From contig NZ_FULE01000018.1 in the NCBI RefSeq assembly GCF_900163965.1, forward strand, positions 62,001 to 126,000: a stretch of DNA of 64,000 nt. The letters run 5' to 3'. Origin of the DNA: Vibrio ruber DSM 16370. GTDB taxonomy: Bacteria; Pseudomonadota; Gammaproteobacteria; Enterobacterales; Vibrionaceae. The notes below the pieces were generated by a model. The model did no database searches, was not told where the DNA came from, and was given only the letters and a program-made list of their open reading frames with translations. A program made the position numbers and the translations under genes. Positions 1-9,198 of the stretch are shown piece by piece. Positions within the stretch are counted from its first letter, which is position 1. Every line of letters begins with the position of its first letter.

Positions 1-403
1 CTTTACTGTCCCGAATCAAGATATCCTTTCAGAGAAAGGTATTCATACACTCGAGCACTTATTTGCAGGCTTTATGAGAGCGCATCTCAATGGTGACGGT
101 GTTGAAATCATCGATATCTCTCCTATGGGGTGCCGGACAGGTTTTTACATGAGCTTGATCGGTGTACCTTCTGAGCAGCGAGTTGCGGATGCCTGGCTGG
201 CAGCAATGCAGGATGTTTTGAAGGTTGAAGACCAGAACAAAATCCCAGAATTAAACATTTATCAATGCGGCACCGCAGCCATGCACTCTTTGGGTGAAGC
301 GAAAGAGATTGCCCAAACGGTTATTGCAAGTGGTATTAGCGTCAATCAGAACGATGATCTGGCGCTACCTGAATCGATGCTTCAGGAACTGAAAGTAGAT
401 TGA
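1..403 (+). CDS. luxS: S-ribosylhomocysteine lyase LuxS (3' part, cut by window start)
   Basis: LuxS cleaves S-ribosylhomocysteine to homocysteine and DPD, the precursor of autoinducer 2, in the cytosolic activated methyl cycle. The frame is open from base 2, so about the first 39 residues lie outside the window; 133 residues are visible of a family length near 172. The metal-binding HTLEH motif (His, Glu, His) is at visible residues 15-19, the active-site cysteine sits in MGCRTGFYM, and the third zinc ligand is the cysteine of [11 protein letters not shown] strong terminator follows. The enzyme acts just after MtnN (Pfs), which is also encoded in this window near 53 kb, far from luxS. The identification is secure. 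Confidence 0.97.
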   Translation, partial: FTVPNQDILSEKGIHTLEHLFAGFMRAHLNGDGVEIIDISPMGCRTGFYMSLIGVPSEQRVADAWLAAMQDVLKVEDQNKIPELNIYQCGTAAMHSLGEAKEIAQTVIASGISVNQNDDLALPESMLQELKVD

Positions 404-430
404 TTCTGAAAATAGATATCGCAGTTTATA

Positions 431-462
431 AAAAAGCTTGGCATAACAGCCAAGCTTTTTTT
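431..462. terminator. Bidirectional intrinsic terminator between luxS and yfjD
   Basis: The hairpin AAAAAGCTTGGC / GCCAAGCTTTTT has a six-base loop and a run of T on the plus side and of A on the other, so it can end both the luxS transcript and the convergent yfjD transcript. A second small inverted repeat (ATCACCGC / GCGGTGAT, 470-490) lies between it and the yfjD stop codon. Confidence 0.85.
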
Positions 463-496
463 GTCATCAATCACCGCTTTTGGCGGTGATGATTGC

Positions 497-1771
497 TTAC
501 GATTTTTTGATTTTATTTGGAAAAACTTTGACGAGCTTAATTCTATTCTCTTCAATATCAATAATTTCCATTGCATGTTGGGCAACGTTGATACTAAGTT
601 GAGTTTGAGGAATATCTTCCAGATGCTCCAAAATTAAACCGTTCAAGGTTCTTGGTCCATTGGTCGGTAATTTCCATTTCAGGCTTTTGTTGATATCCCG
701 AATGTTGGCACTGCCCTCAATTAAGAAACTGCCATCACTTTGTGGCGTAATTTCATCCGCAAGGCTTGGTGAAATCGAGGTCGTAAATTCACCGACGATC
801 TCTTCGAGGATATCTTCGAGGGTGACGAGGCCATTAATATCGCCATATTCATCAACAATCAGTCCGATTCGCTCTTTATTTCTCTGGAATTTCAGCAATT
901 GCACGTTGAGTGGCGTCGATTCCGGAATGAAATACACTTCATCTGCGGCTCGAAGTAGCATCTCTTTATTAAACTCGTTTTTTTCAAGCATCAGACGGAA
1001 GGGGTCTCTGAGTTTTAAAATCCCGACGACTTCATCAATATTATCCCGGTAGAGAACCACCCGGCCATGCGGTGAATGCGTTAACTGGCGGACGATTGAT
1101 TTCCAGTCATCATTGATATTAATACCGGTAATCTCGTTACGGGGAACCATGATATCGTTCACGGTGACATGCTCTAAATCGAGAATTGATAACAACATGT
1201 CTTGATGTCGTTTCGGAATCAGCCCTCCCGCTTCATTGACCACGGTTCTCAGCTCTTCCGAACTAAGATGGTCATCACCATTTTGGCGTGCTGAAACGCC
1301 CAATAGCTTAATAAATCCGTTGGTAATCAGATTGACGAAAAGTACCAGCGGTGAAAGAAGTTTCATGAGAATACTTAACAGGAAGCTACTGATATAAGAA
1401 ACTTTTTCTGGATAGAGTGCCGCAAGCGTTTTCGGTGTGACCTCTGCAAAAACGAGGATCACCAGTGTCAAAACACCGGTAGCAATCGCGACCCCAAGAT
1501 TGCCACCCAGACGCATTCCGAGAATTGTCGCAATTGCGGAAGCGAGAATATTGACTAAGTTATTGCCGATCAGGATCAGACCGATCAGGCGATCCGGACG
1601 GCTTAATAGTTTTTCAACACGCTTTGCACCTTTATGGCCAGTTTTAGCCAGATGCTTCAGGCGATAGCGGTTTAATGCCATCATGCCTGTTTCTGAACCG
1701 GAGAAATATCCTGAGATGATGATAAGACACGCAAGTAGCGTAAATAAGACACCAGTTGATATGTCGTCCAA
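497..1771 (-). CDS. yfjD: CNNM/CBS-domain inner-membrane protein YfjD (CorB/HlyC-CorC family)
   Basis: This 424-residue protein has the order typical of the family: an N-terminal CNNM (DUF21) membrane domain with several hydrophobic segments (about residues 5-170), a CBS-domain pair (about 200-330, beginning near VNDIMVPRNEITG), and a C-terminal CorC_HlyC domain (about 340-415). The family is linked to magnesium or cobalt efflux and resistance; transport by this particular protein is an inference. It lies upstream of ypjD-ffh in the opposite direction, as yfjD does beside ypjD and ffh in E. coli, and its length matches E. coli YfjD. No signal peptide is needed because the first membrane segment starts at once. 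Confidence 0.9.
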   Translation of the reverse strand: MDDISTGVLFTLLACLIIISGYFSGSETGMMALNRYRLKHLAKTGHKGAKRVEKLLSRPDRLIGLILIGNNLVNILASAIATILGMRLGGNLGVAIATGVLTLVILVFAEVTPKTLAALYPEKVSYISSFLLSILMKLLSPLVLFVNLITNGFIKLLGVSARQNGDDHLSSEELRTVVNEAGGLIPKRHQDMLLSILDLEHVTVNDIMVPRNEITGININDDWKSIVRQLTHSPHGRVVLYRDNIDEVVGILKLRDPFRLMLEKNEFNKEMLLRAADEVYFIPESTPLNVQLLKFQRNKERIGLIVDEYGDINGLVTLEDILEEIVGEFTTSISPSLADEITPQSDGSFLIEGSANIRDINKSLKWKLPTNGPRTLNGLILEHLEDIPQTQLSINVAQHAMEIIDIEENRIKLVKVFPNKIKKS

Positions 1772-1855
1772 AATAAATTGCTTCCTTTATTGATGTTGTT
1801 ACCTTTTTATGGCTCAACACTATTTGGGTGTCAATCCATAAAGTATTTCAACAAG

Positions 1856-2650
1856 TTAATGTAAGATGAATTCTCGGACAAAACGACTGCCGAAATAAGC
1901 CAGAGTCAAAATAAAAGCTCCGGCAATTGCAAACCAGGTTACTTTTCTTCCCCGCCATCCTTTCTGATAGTGCCCCCATAAAAGTACGGTATACACGACC
2001 CAGGCGATGATCGACAAGATACCTTTGTGCGCTTTCCCCTGAGCAAAGATTTCTTCAATGAAGACAAAACCTGTGATTAAGGTACCAGTTAACAGCAGAT
2101 TGCCGATCAGAATGATGCGGAAGAGCTGTCTCTCAATCTGAAGTAACGGAGGAAGGTTTGGGTTAATTGCCAGTGACTTTTTCTTTTTCAGTTTATGATC
2201 CAGCCAAGCTAATTGCAGCGCATAGAGTGCACCGATAGTCAGCGTTGAATAGGAGAATAGTGCAAGGAAGATATGGACAAGCAGCGGCAGGTTGTCTTCC
2301 ATATGCGTGATGAAGCTGCCGGGAAGGCTCGCAGCAGCCGACAAATTAATTGCCGCAAAACCGTAAACCACCGGCAGCATAAACCACAATCGGGTTTTGA
2401 GCATCGCACCGCTCATGACTAAGCCGATGATAAAACTGATGAGAGAACCAACATTCAGAATGCTTAGATTCTGGCCGTTAGGGTGAATGATCAGATCGCT
2501 GAGTAACCACGCGTGTAACAGCAGCGCAGTTGCAGCGAAAATCAAGACGGCTTTTGCTTTGATACCCGTTTGATTGACCAGCCCCGGAATGATGGTTGCA
2601 ATAGCGAGAAAGTAAAAAAGCGAAGCAACTATTGCGATAAATTTATCCAT
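1856..2650 (-). CDS. ypjD: YpjD, CcsA/cytochrome c assembly-like inner-membrane protein
   Basis: This is a polytopic membrane protein of 264 residues with about eight hydrophobic segments. It belongs to the cytochrome c assembly/CcsA superfamily and has the E. coli YpjD signatures LLVHIFLALFSYSTLTIGALY and the WGHYQKGWRGRKV stretch near the C-terminus. Despite the family name, a role in heme delivery is not established for YpjD; in enterobacteria it has been linked to cobalt/magnesium phenotypes (corE). An upstream in-frame ATG at 2692 would add 14 residues, but the family starts at MDKFIAIVAS, so 2650 is preferred. It is divergent from ffh and is followed by yfjD after 84 bp, probably in one transcript. 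Confidence 0.88.
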   Translation of the reverse strand: MDKFIAIVASLFYFLAIATIIPGLVNQTGIKAKAVLIFAATALLLHAWLLSDLIIHPNGQNLSILNVGSLISFIIGLVMSGAMLKTRLWFMLPVVYGFAAINLSAAASLPGSFITHMEDNLPLLVHIFLALFSYSTLTIGALYALQLAWLDHKLKKKKSLAINPNLPPLLQIERQLFRIILIGNLLLTGTLITGFVFIEEIFAQGKAHKGILSIIAWVVYTVLLWGHYQKGWRGRKVTWFAIAGAFILTLAYFGSRFVREFILH

Positions 2651-2829
2651 ATATCTCATCAAAAAAGATTGTAAAGAAGATGAATTATACATGTCTAAGC
2701 GTCAATGAGCCACGGGTTGGCTGCTTAATTTTGAATGACATAAAATAAATCGTTGCCAGTCGAAATCAGTGATTCACTATTTCAGCAGGATATTAGGGGC
2801 GGAGAAGTGATATCAATGACTGAACAGAT

Positions 2830-2858
2830 ATGACTATCAGCTTTGGCTAAGGTATACT
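2830..2858 (+). promoter_or_regulatory. Candidate sigma-70 promoter for ffh
   Basis: ATGACT (2830-2835) and TATACT (2853-2858) are separated by 17 bp, with the start of transcription expected near 2865, about 40 bases ahead of the ffh start codon. The -10 is good and the -35 matches four of six bases. Confidence 0.45.
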
Positions 2859-2903
2859 CACACCTAATTTATAGCAATTCACAGCACCGCGAAGAGATGC
2901 AGT

Positions 2904-4274
2904 ATGTTTGAGAATCTAACTGATCGTTTGTCCAAGACGCTGAAGAATATCAGTGGTAAAGGTCGTCTGACCGAAGAAAACATCAAAGAAACCCTGAGAG
3001 AAGTGCGGATGGCTCTGCTTGAGGCGGATGTCGCACTTCCTGTTATCCGTGAATTTGTCAACCGGGTTAAAGAAGGGGCAGTCGGAGTCGAAGTCTCCAA
3101 ATCGCTCACTCCGGGACAAGAGTTCATCAAGATTGTACAAACGGAACTGGAAGCGGTGATGGGCGCCTCGAATGAAGCGTTAAATCTTGCCGCTCAGCCA
3201 CCGGCTGTTGTCTTGATGGCAGGCTTACAAGGTGCCGGTAAAACGACCAGTGTCGGTAAGCTGTCAAAATTACTGAAAGAACGAGACAAGAAAAAAGTCT
3301 TAGTTGTTTCCGCAGACGTTTATCGTCCTGCCGCTATCAAACAATTGGAAACTTTGGCAAGTGATATTGGCGTTGACTTTTTTCCTTCAAGCGCAGACCA
3401 GAAACCGATCGATATTGCTTTAGCTGCAATTGATCAAGCGCGAAAAAAGTTTTACGACGTCTTAATTGTCGATACGGCAGGACGTTTGGCTATCGATGAG
3501 CAGATGATGTCTGAAATTCAGGATCTTCATCGTGCGGTTAATCCTGTTGAGACACTATTTGTTGTGGATGCCATGACGGGGCAGGATGCTGCCAATACCG
3601 CGAAGGCTTTTGGGGATGCACTGCCTCTGACAGGGGTGATCTTAACCAAAGTCGACGGGGATGCGCGTGGTGGTGCTGCACTATCTGTTCGTCATGTGAC
3701 CGGCAAACCCATTAAGTTTTTGGGGGTCGGAGAAAAAACAGATGCTTTAGAACCTTTCCATCCCGATCGGGTTGCGTCGCGTATTTTGGGAATGGGAGAT
3801 GTTCTTTCTCTCATTGAAGATTTACAGCGTAACGTCGATCAGGAAAAAGCCCAGAAACTTGCTCAAAAGTTTAAAGAGAAAAAGGGCTTTGACTTGGAAG
3901 ACTTCCGTGAGCAGCTGGGGCAGATGCAAAATATGGGCGGCATGATGGGAATGCTGGATAAACTTCCCGGTATGGCAAACATGAAAGATGGTATCAAAGA
4001 CAAAGTTGATGATCGGATGTTCAAACAGATGGAAGCGATTATCAGCTCAATGACGATGAAAGAACGCCAGCACCCTGATGTGATTAAGGGCTCGCGGAAA
4101 AAAAGAATTGCCGCTGGTTCCGGGACTCAGGTTCAAGATGTGAACCGGTTACTGAAGCAGTTTACACAAATGCAGAAAATGATGAAAAAAATGCAGAAAG
4201 GTGGCATGAAAGGGATGATGAGAAACATGCAGGGCATGATGGGGGGCGGAGGCTTTAACCCATTCGGACGCTAA
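2904..4274 (+). CDS. ffh: Signal recognition particle GTPase Ffh
   Basis: Ffh binds 4.5S RNA and hydrophobic signal sequences emerging from the ribosome and delivers the complex to FtsY at the membrane. The 456-residue protein has the N-domain helical bundle (about 1-95), the G domain with the P-loop GLQGAGKTT at residues 107-115, the DTAGRL and TKVDGDARGG motifs, and a C-terminal methionine-rich M domain (from about 300) ending in the glycine/methionine tail GGMKGMMRNMQGMMGGGGF. E. coli Ffh has 453 residues. It has its own promoter candidate, and a separate promoter and stem-loop precede the downstream rpsP operon. Confidence 0.98.
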   Translation: MFENLTDRLSKTLKNISGKGRLTEENIKETLREVRMALLEADVALPVIREFVNRVKEGAVGVEVSKSLTPGQEFIKIVQTELEAVMGASNEALNLAAQPPAVVLMAGLQGAGKTTSVGKLSKLLKERDKKKVLVVSADVYRPAAIKQLETLASDIGVDFFPSSADQKPIDIALAAIDQARKKFYDVLIVDTAGRLAIDEQMMSEIQDLHRAVNPVETLFVVDAMTGQDAANTAKAFGDALPLTGVILTKVDGDARGGAALSVRHVTGKPIKFLGVGEKTDALEPFHPDRVASRILGMGDVLSLIEDLQRNVDQEKAQKLAQKFKEKKGFDLEDFREQLGQMQNMGGMMGMLDKLPGMANMKDGIKDKVDDRMFKQMEAIISSMTMKERQHPDVIKGSRKKRIAAGSGTQVQDVNRLLKQFTQMQKMMKKMQKGGMKGMMRNMQGMMGGGGFNPFGR

Positions 4275-4327
4275 TCACTGCGAGTTTGTTATGTTGTTCC
4301 ACAATGGCTAAAAAATAGCTAAAGCCC

Positions 4328-4355
4328 TTGCAATAGCTCGGAATAAGAGTAAAAT
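4328..4355 (+). promoter_or_regulatory. Candidate promoter of the rpsP operon
   Basis: TTGCAA (4328-4333) and TAAAAT (4350-4355) are spaced by 16 bp. Transcription would begin near 4362 and give a leader of about 90 bases that carries the stem-loop at 4381-4415. Position and spacing fit a strong ribosomal-protein promoter. Confidence 0.55.
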
Positions 4356-4380
4356 TCGGGGGCTTTAAATTGGCACGAGA

Positions 4381-4415
4381 CCCCAATCGGCTGTTCTGAA
4401 AAACAGTTCTTGGGG
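4381..4415 (+). promoter_or_regulatory. Stem-loop in the rpsP leader (attenuator-like)
   Basis: CCCCAA (4381-4386) pairs with TTGGGG (4410-4415), and inside it CTGTT (4391-4395) pairs with AACAG (4402-4406). A U-rich stretch (TTAATTTTATTA) follows, so the element could end ffh read-through or attenuate the rpsP transcript. It could equally be a ribosomal-protein binding structure; the sequence does not decide. Confidence 0.5.
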
Positions 4416-4450
4416 TTAATTTTATTATATAAGCAAGCAAAGAGGACGAT

Positions 4451-4699
4451 ATGGTAACCATTCGTTTGGCACGTCACGGCGCTAAAAAGCGTCCATTTTA
4501 TCAAATTGTAGTTGCGGACAGCCGCAATGCTGCTACTGGTCGTTTCATCGAGAAAGTCGGTTTCTTTAACCCGACGGCATCTGGTCAGGAAGAAGGTCTT
4601 CGTCTTGATCTGGATCGTGTAAACCACTGGGTCGGACAAGGTGCATCTCTGTCTGAACGTGTAGCAAAACTAGTAAAAGACGCTCAAAAAGCGGCTTAA
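4451..4699 (+). CDS. rpsP: 30S ribosomal protein bS16
   Basis: This is a small-subunit protein of 82 residues that binds 16S rRNA early in assembly. The N-terminus [20 protein letters not shown] is the bS16 signature and the length matches the family. It is preceded by an AGAGGA ribosome binding site and heads the operon rpsP-rimM-trmD-rplS, an order conserved in gammaproteobacteria. Confidence 0.98.
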   Translation: MVTIRLARHGAKKRPFYQIVVADSRNAATGRFIEKVGFFNPTASGQEEGLRLDLDRVNHWVGQGASLSERVAKLVKDAQKAA

Positions 4700-4721
4700 T
4701 CTATCTGTAGATGACTAGTAA

Positions 4722-5276
4722 ATGTCGATGGAAGGTCAAGGCACAATGAGTGAACCGAAAAGTAAAATTGTTGTCGGTAAGTTTGGATCAACTTACGGCA
4801 TTCGCGGTTGGCTTAAGGTTTTTTCCTTCACAGACAATCCGGAAAGTATTTTTGATTATAGCCCTTGGTATATTAACCGTAAGGGAGAGTGGATTGAGTA
4901 CAAAGTTGAAAGCTGGAAACGCCATAACAAAGGGATGGTGGTTAAGCTTGAAGGATTGGATCTTCGTGAAGACTCCCATCTTTTAACCAATTTTGAAATT
5001 TCAGTTGACTCTGCTTCTCTACCAGAACTGTCAGAAGATGAGTTCTACTGGCGAGAATTGTTTGGGATGCAGGTGATCACCACGGGTGGCTACCATCTGG
5101 GTGAGGTCGTTGACCTCATGGAAACCGGCTCAAATGATGTTTTGGTTGTGAAAGCGAATCTAAAAGATGCTTTTGGACAAAAGGAACGTTTAATTCCGTT
5201 CCTTGAAGAGCAAGTGATTAAGAATATTGATCGCTCCGCTCAACGGATCGAAGTTGACTGGGATCCTGGATTCTGA
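4722..5276 (+). CDS. rimM: 16S rRNA processing/assembly factor RimM
   Basis: RimM helps mature the 30S head domain near uS19. The 184-residue protein has the RimM N-terminal beta-barrel (about 17-98, with [20 protein letters not shown]) and a C-terminal PRC-barrel (about 104-182, with [12 protein letters not shown] and [10 protein letters not shown]). The start at 4722 gives the N-terminus [15 protein letters not shown], which resembles the Vibrio form; an internal ATG at 4746 is the alternative. It lies 22 bp after rpsP and just before trmD. Confidence 0.95.
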   Translation: MSMEGQGTMSEPKSKIVVGKFGSTYGIRGWLKVFSFTDNPESIFDYSPWYINRKGEWIEYKVESWKRHNKGMVVKLEGLDLREDSHLLTNFEISVDSASLPELSEDEFYWRELFGMQVITTGGYHLGEVVDLMETGSNDVLVVKANLKDAFGQKERLIPFLEEQVIKNIDRSAQRIEVDWDPGF

Positions 5277-5301
5277 TTCCACGGTACAGAGCGAGAAAAT
5301 G

Positions 5302-6045
5302 ATGTGGGTTGGCGTAATTAGCCTTTTTCCTGAAATGTTTCGTTCTGTGACTGATTATGGGGTCACAGGTCAAGCGGTAAAAAAAGGGTTACTATCAGTT
5401 GAGGTCTGGAATCCAAGGGATTTTACTCATGATAGACATCGTACAGTAGACGATAAACCCTATGGGGGCGGGCCTGGTATGCTCATGATGGTACAGCCAT
5501 TGCGTGATGCCATCCATGCAGCCAAAGCTTCTGCTCCCGGAAAGACGAAAGTGATATACCTTTCTCCACAGGGACGAAAACTCGACCAATGTGGGGTTGA
5601 AGAACTGGCAACAAATGAGAATTTAATCTTAATTTGTGGACGGTACGAAGGGGTAGATGAGCGTATTATTGAGTCTGAGGTCGATGAAGAGTGGTCTGTC
5701 GGAGATTTTGTCATGACGGGTGGTGAATTACCGGCTATGACAATGATTGATGCAGCAGCTCGGTTTGTCCCCGGTGTTCTTGGGGATTTTGCATCAGCAG
5801 AAGAAGATTCTTTTGCGAACGGATTGCTAGATTGTCCACATTATACGCGCCCGGAAGTATTGGATGGGAAAGAAATTCCTGCCGTACTGAAATCGGGAAA
5901 TCATCGAGACATTCGTCGTTGGCGACTGAAACAGTCGTTAGGCCGTACTTGGCTAAGAAGACCGGAGCTCCTGGAAAACCTAGCTCTGACTGACGAACAG
6001 GAACAGTTACTAGTTGAATTCATTCAAGAATATCAAGCTAAGTAA
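5302..6045 (+). CDS. trmD: tRNA (guanine-N1)-methyltransferase TrmD
   Basis: TrmD methylates G37 of tRNAs with G36, using S-adenosylmethionine, and prevents frameshifting. The 247-residue protein is a SPOUT trefoil-knot enzyme; the cofactor region [11 protein letters not shown] and the [12 protein letters not shown] motif are visible, as are the [11 protein letters not shown] and [13 protein letters not shown] motifs. The reading frame extends further upstream over the end of rimM, but the conserved N-terminus is [13 protein letters not shown]. The start is therefore the second of two adjacent ATGs (5299 and 5302), behind a GAGCGAG binding site. It lies within the rpsP operon. Confidence 0.97.
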   Translation: MWVGVISLFPEMFRSVTDYGVTGQAVKKGLLSVEVWNPRDFTHDRHRTVDDKPYGGGPGMLMMVQPLRDAIHAAKASAPGKTKVIYLSPQGRKLDQCGVEELATNENLILICGRYEGVDERIIESEVDEEWSVGDFVMTGGELPAMTMIDAAARFVPGVLGDFASAEEDSFANGLLDCPHYTRPEVLDGKEIPAVLKSGNHRDIRRWRLKQSLGRTWLRRPELLENLALTDEQEQLLVEFIQEYQAK

Positions 6046-6086
6046 CTTCAATTAATTGAGTATCAGTTTATTCTAGGAAATTAACA

Positions 6087-6440
6087 ATGAGTAATATCAT
6101 CAAAGCTCTTGAGCAAGAGCAAATGAAACAAGACCTACCTAAGTTTGCACCTGGCGATACAGTCGTTGTGCAAGTTAAGGTTAAAGAAGGTGAGCGTGAG
6201 CGTTTACAGGCATTTGAAGGTGTTGTAATCGCAGTTCGTAACCGTGGTCTTCACTCAGCATTTACCGTTCGTAAAATCTCTAACGGTGAAGGTGTTGAGC
6301 GTACGTTCCAAACACACTCTCCAGTTGTTGACAGTATCGAAGTTAAGCGTCGTGGTGCAGTACGTCGTGCCAAGTTGTACTATCTACGCGAACGCTCTGG
6401 TAAGTCTGCTCGTATTAAAGAGAAACTTGCTAAGAAGTAA
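6087..6440 (+). CDS. rplS: 50S ribosomal protein bL19
   Basis: This 117-residue large-subunit protein sits at the 30S-50S interface. [17 protein letters not shown], the [20 protein letters not shown] stretch and the basic C-terminus [17 protein letters not shown] are typical of bL19. Codon use is strongly biased toward highly expressed codons. It is the last gene of the rpsP-rimM-trmD-rplS operon and is followed by a strong terminator. Confidence 0.98.
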   Translation: MSNIIKALEQEQMKQDLPKFAPGDTVVVQVKVKEGERERLQAFEGVVIAVRNRGLHSAFTVRKISNGEGVERTFQTHSPVVDSIEVKRRGAVRRAKLYYLRERSGKSARIKEKLAKK

Positions 6441-6463
6441 TGCTGTCTCAGACATGCGTTCTC

Positions 6464-6493
6464 AAAAAACGGAGCCATTTGGCTCCGTTTTTT
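6464..6493. terminator. Intrinsic terminator after rplS
   Basis: AAAAAACGGAGCC / GGCTCCGTTTTTT around a four-base loop forms a perfect hairpin flanked by A and T runs. It can stop both the rplS operon and the convergent degS transcript. Confidence 0.9.
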
Positions 6494-6535
6494 ATGTCTT
6501 CTATTCAACATCAGGCAGAAAGAAATATGACTGAA

Positions 6536-7600
6536 TTAATCCCGGGTATCTTCGGCGACAGTCACTGGTATGGTGATCTCCTTGCCTTTTCTGATGACAT
6601 CAACGTGAATGGTTGTTCCCGGACGCAGATCGGTCACTAAATCCATAACGCTTTGACGCCCGTTAATTTTTTTGCCGTCAATTTTGATAATGATATCTTG
6701 GGGTTTAAAGCCTGCCGAAGCTGCCGGGCCATTCGGATCGACACCGAGCACAATGATGCCACCAATATGTTCGTTGCCAAGAAGCCGGGATGCAACCGAG
6801 CTGATATCTTGCCCGTCAATCCCGATATATCCTCGAATCACCCGTCCGTCGGCAATGATTTTTTCCATAATCTTATTGGCAAGCTGATAGGGAATGGCAA
6901 AAGAGATACCGTAAGTTTCCAGATCGGTTGCTTGTTGAAATGAAGCGGTATTGATTCCGACAAGTTCACCCTGCGTATTGACTAAAGCACCGCCAGAATT
7001 GCCTTCATTAATTGCTGCGTCCGTCTGAATAAATGCCTGTCGACCATCAATACTGATTGAGGAGCGCCCAGTTGCTGAAATGATACCGAAAGTGGTCGTT
7101 TGCCCCAGATTATATGGATTACCAATGGCGAGTACGACATCTCCGACCTGAGGGGAGTAGTTCTGATTTTGAGGAATAACGGGTAAATTCGAGTCTTCAA
7201 TTCTGAGTACGGCAATATCTGAACGACGGTCTTTTCCGACCAGTTGTGCCGCAGCAACCCGACCATCCTGAAGGGCAACGATCACCTGATCAGCCTGAGC
7301 GATGACATGGTAATTGGTGATAATGTACCCTTTTTCACTGACAATAACACCGGACCCTAGCCCTTGGGTGGATAACTTGGAACGATCATTGGCAGCATAT
7401 TTACGGCTATAAATGTTAACCACTGCCGGCGCCGCTCTGCGCACAGCTTGATTGAAGGTGATTTGCAGTGAGTTGATATTGGTTGGCTGTGGATTCTTTG
7501 CTGGTGGGAAAATATGGCTTCTCAAAGAAGGAACGGAAACAATGACAATCAGGGCCGTCACTAATCCAATTCCAACAGAACGAAGTAAGTTAGCTATCAT
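6536..7600 (-). CDS. degS: Site-1 protease DegS (sigma-E stress sensor)
   Basis: DegS is a membrane-anchored periplasmic serine protease that cleaves RseA when outer-membrane protein C-termini occupy its PDZ domain, starting the sigma-E response. The 354-residue protein has one N-terminal membrane anchor (about 8-24), a trypsin-like domain with the triad His98 (TNYHV), Asp128 (SDIAVL) and Ser202 (GNSGGAL), and a single PDZ domain (about 260-345). One PDZ domain and the uncleaved anchor separate it from DegQ/DegP. It lies downstream of degQ on the same strand but beyond a terminator, so it probably has its own promoter. Confidence 0.95.
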   Translation of the reverse strand: MIANLLRSVGIGLVTALIVIVSVPSLRSHIFPPAKNPQPTNINSLQITFNQAVRRAAPAVVNIYSRKYAANDRSKLSTQGLGSGVIVSEKGYIITNYHVIAQADQVIVALQDGRVAAAQLVGKDRRSDIAVLRIEDSNLPVIPQNQNYSPQVGDVVLAIGNPYNLGQTTTFGIISATGRSSISIDGRQAFIQTDAAINEGNSGGALVNTQGELVGINTASFQQATDLETYGISFAIPYQLANKIMEKIIADGRVIRGYIGIDGQDISSVASRLLGNEHIGGIIVLGVDPNGPAASAGFKPQDIIIKIDGKKINGRQSVMDLVTDLRPGTTIHVDVIRKGKEITIPVTVAEDTRD

Positions 7601-7670
7601 ATGCTTTCAATCCACAGAACCATCACAAACATGTATATAGGGAGGAAAGAATAGCACTCTCTGAATCAAT

Positions 7671-7700
7671 AGAAAATGGGCCTTTCATCAGAAAGGCCCA
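7671..7700 (-). terminator. Intrinsic terminator after degQ
   Basis: TGGGCCTTTC / GAAAGGCCCA (7677-7686 and 7691-7700) forms a ten-pair stem, and on the minus strand it is followed by TTTTCT. It separates degQ from degS. Confidence 0.85.
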
Positions 7701-7712
7701 ATAATGAATGAA

Positions 7713-9080
7713 TTAACGGATAACGAGGTAGATGGTCCGATCATTACGTTGAATATTCAGAGCAAGAATACTTGGTGATTTCTCCAAAATCTTTCTCAAC
7801 TCAGCAATATTTTTAACGCGCTGTCTGTTCAGACCAATAATGATGTCACCCTCTTGGAGCTGATAGCCTTCAGCCGGAGAACCTTTTTCCACATGGGTCA
7901 CTTTGACCCCTTGAATTGGGTCGCTTGACGTGGTGTTAGACAGTTCAGCACCGGACAGGCCTTCATACAGTGCTTTCGCCTGAGTTTTAGTTTCGTTCTG
8001 CTTGCCTAACGTGACGTCGAATGTTCGCTCTTTTCCATCTCTGAGGACACCCAGTTTCACTTTTTTACCTGCACCGAGTGTCGCAACTTTTGCGCGAAGT
8101 TCAGAGAAAGAATCAATATTTTTACCATTGACGGAGACAATGATATCACCTGCTTTCAGACCGGCTTTATCTGCAGCGCTATCCGGAACAACCTGACTGA
8201 CGAAAGCGCCTTTGCTTGAATCGTAACCCATCGCCTGTGCCAGCTCCGAGGTGACTTCTCCGCCTTGGACACCCAACATACCTCGTTTGACTTCACCGTA
8301 TTCGAGGATTTGATCGGTCAGGTTCTTCATCATGTTGGCCGGAATTGCAAAACCAATACCGACATTGCCGCCATTCGGCCCGAGTATTGCAGTATTAATC
8401 CCGATCAGTTCACCTTTCAGGTTGACCAGAGCACCACCTGAGTTACCACTATTAATTGCGGCATCGGTCTGGATGAAGTTCTCGAAGTTTTCGATATTCA
8501 GACCGCTTCGGCCTAAAGCAGAAATAATGCCGGAAGTAACCGTTTGTCCCAGACCGAAAGGATTACCGATTGCGACGGCAAAATCACCGACACGAATTTT
8601 GTCTGAATCGGATAGTTTGATTTGAGTGAGGTTTTTTGCTTTATCCAATTTAATGAGCGCGATATCTGACATTTTGTCACCACCGACAAGCTCTGCTTTA
8701 TATTCGCGACCGTCATAGAGCTTCACACGGATTTTGTCTGCACCGTTTATGACGTGGTAGTTGGTGACCACATAGCCTTTGTCTGCATTAATGATAACCC
8801 CAGAGCCAAGCGCTTTAAAAGGGCGTTCCTGAAGCTGATCAGTCGGAAAGTTCGGACCAAAGAAGAAACGGAATTGTTCTGGAAGACGTTGATGGGATAC
8901 TTGTGTTCCTTCAACAGCAATAGAAACGACTGCCGGTGTCACATGCTCAAGCATTGGCGCCAGACTTGGTAATTGTTCTCCGTTAACGGCGATAGGCAGA
9001 GCTGCCGCTGCTGGTAGCGGGGTGATGATAGAACTCATGCATAATGATAGGGTTGCTAATGCAAGCAAAGGTTTTTTCAT
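7713..9080 (-). CDS. degQ: Periplasmic serine endoprotease DegQ (HtrA family)
   Basis: This HtrA-family protease/chaperone degrades misfolded periplasmic proteins. The 455-residue protein has a cleavable signal peptide (about 1-26, ending in PLPAAAA), the protease domain with His109, Asp139 and Ser214 (GNSGGAL), and two PDZ domains (about 260-345 and 365-455). The length and the neighbouring degS match the degQ-degS arrangement rather than degP. A signal sequence and two PDZ domains distinguish it from DegS. A -10/-35 pair is present upstream at 9118-9145; no convincing sigma-E promoter is visible. Confidence 0.94.
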   Translation of the reverse strand: MKKPLLALATLSLCMSSIITPLPAAAALPIAVNGEQLPSLAPMLEHVTPAVVSIAVEGTQVSHQRLPEQFRFFFGPNFPTDQLQERPFKALGSGVIINADKGYVVTNYHVINGADKIRVKLYDGREYKAELVGGDKMSDIALIKLDKAKNLTQIKLSDSDKIRVGDFAVAIGNPFGLGQTVTSGIISALGRSGLNIENFENFIQTDAAINSGNSGGALVNLKGELIGINTAILGPNGGNVGIGFAIPANMMKNLTDQILEYGEVKRGMLGVQGGEVTSELAQAMGYDSSKGAFVSQVVPDSAADKAGLKAGDIIVSVNGKNIDSFSELRAKVATLGAGKKVKLGVLRDGKERTFDVTLGKQNETKTQAKALYEGLSGAELSNTTSSDPIQGVKVTHVEKGSPAEGYQLQEGDIIIGLNRQRVKNIAELRKILEKSPSILALNIQRNDRTIYLVIR

Positions 9081-9117
9081 CTTAAAACTCCTCTTTGGAA
9101 ATCACCTGTTGGTAACT

Positions 9118-9145
9118 ATTTGATATCTTGATATAAAAGTTTCAA
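9118..9145 (-). promoter_or_regulatory. Candidate promoter of degQ
   Basis: On the minus strand TTGAAA (9145-9140) and TCAAAT (9123-9118) are spaced by 16 bp. A GAAACTT stretch resembles a sigma-E -35, but the nearest sigma-E-like -10 would be too close. Confidence 0.4.
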
Positions 9146-9198
9146 CAGCGTCAGTGTGTTTTAAGACTCAAAAACCTTTGCAAAGTTCACAAAAATTT

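Noticed and set aside
9118..9151. Sigma-E promoter upstream of degQ
   Set aside because: A GAAACTT -35-like stretch exists, but the nearest TCAAA is only 13 bp away, too close for sigma-E.
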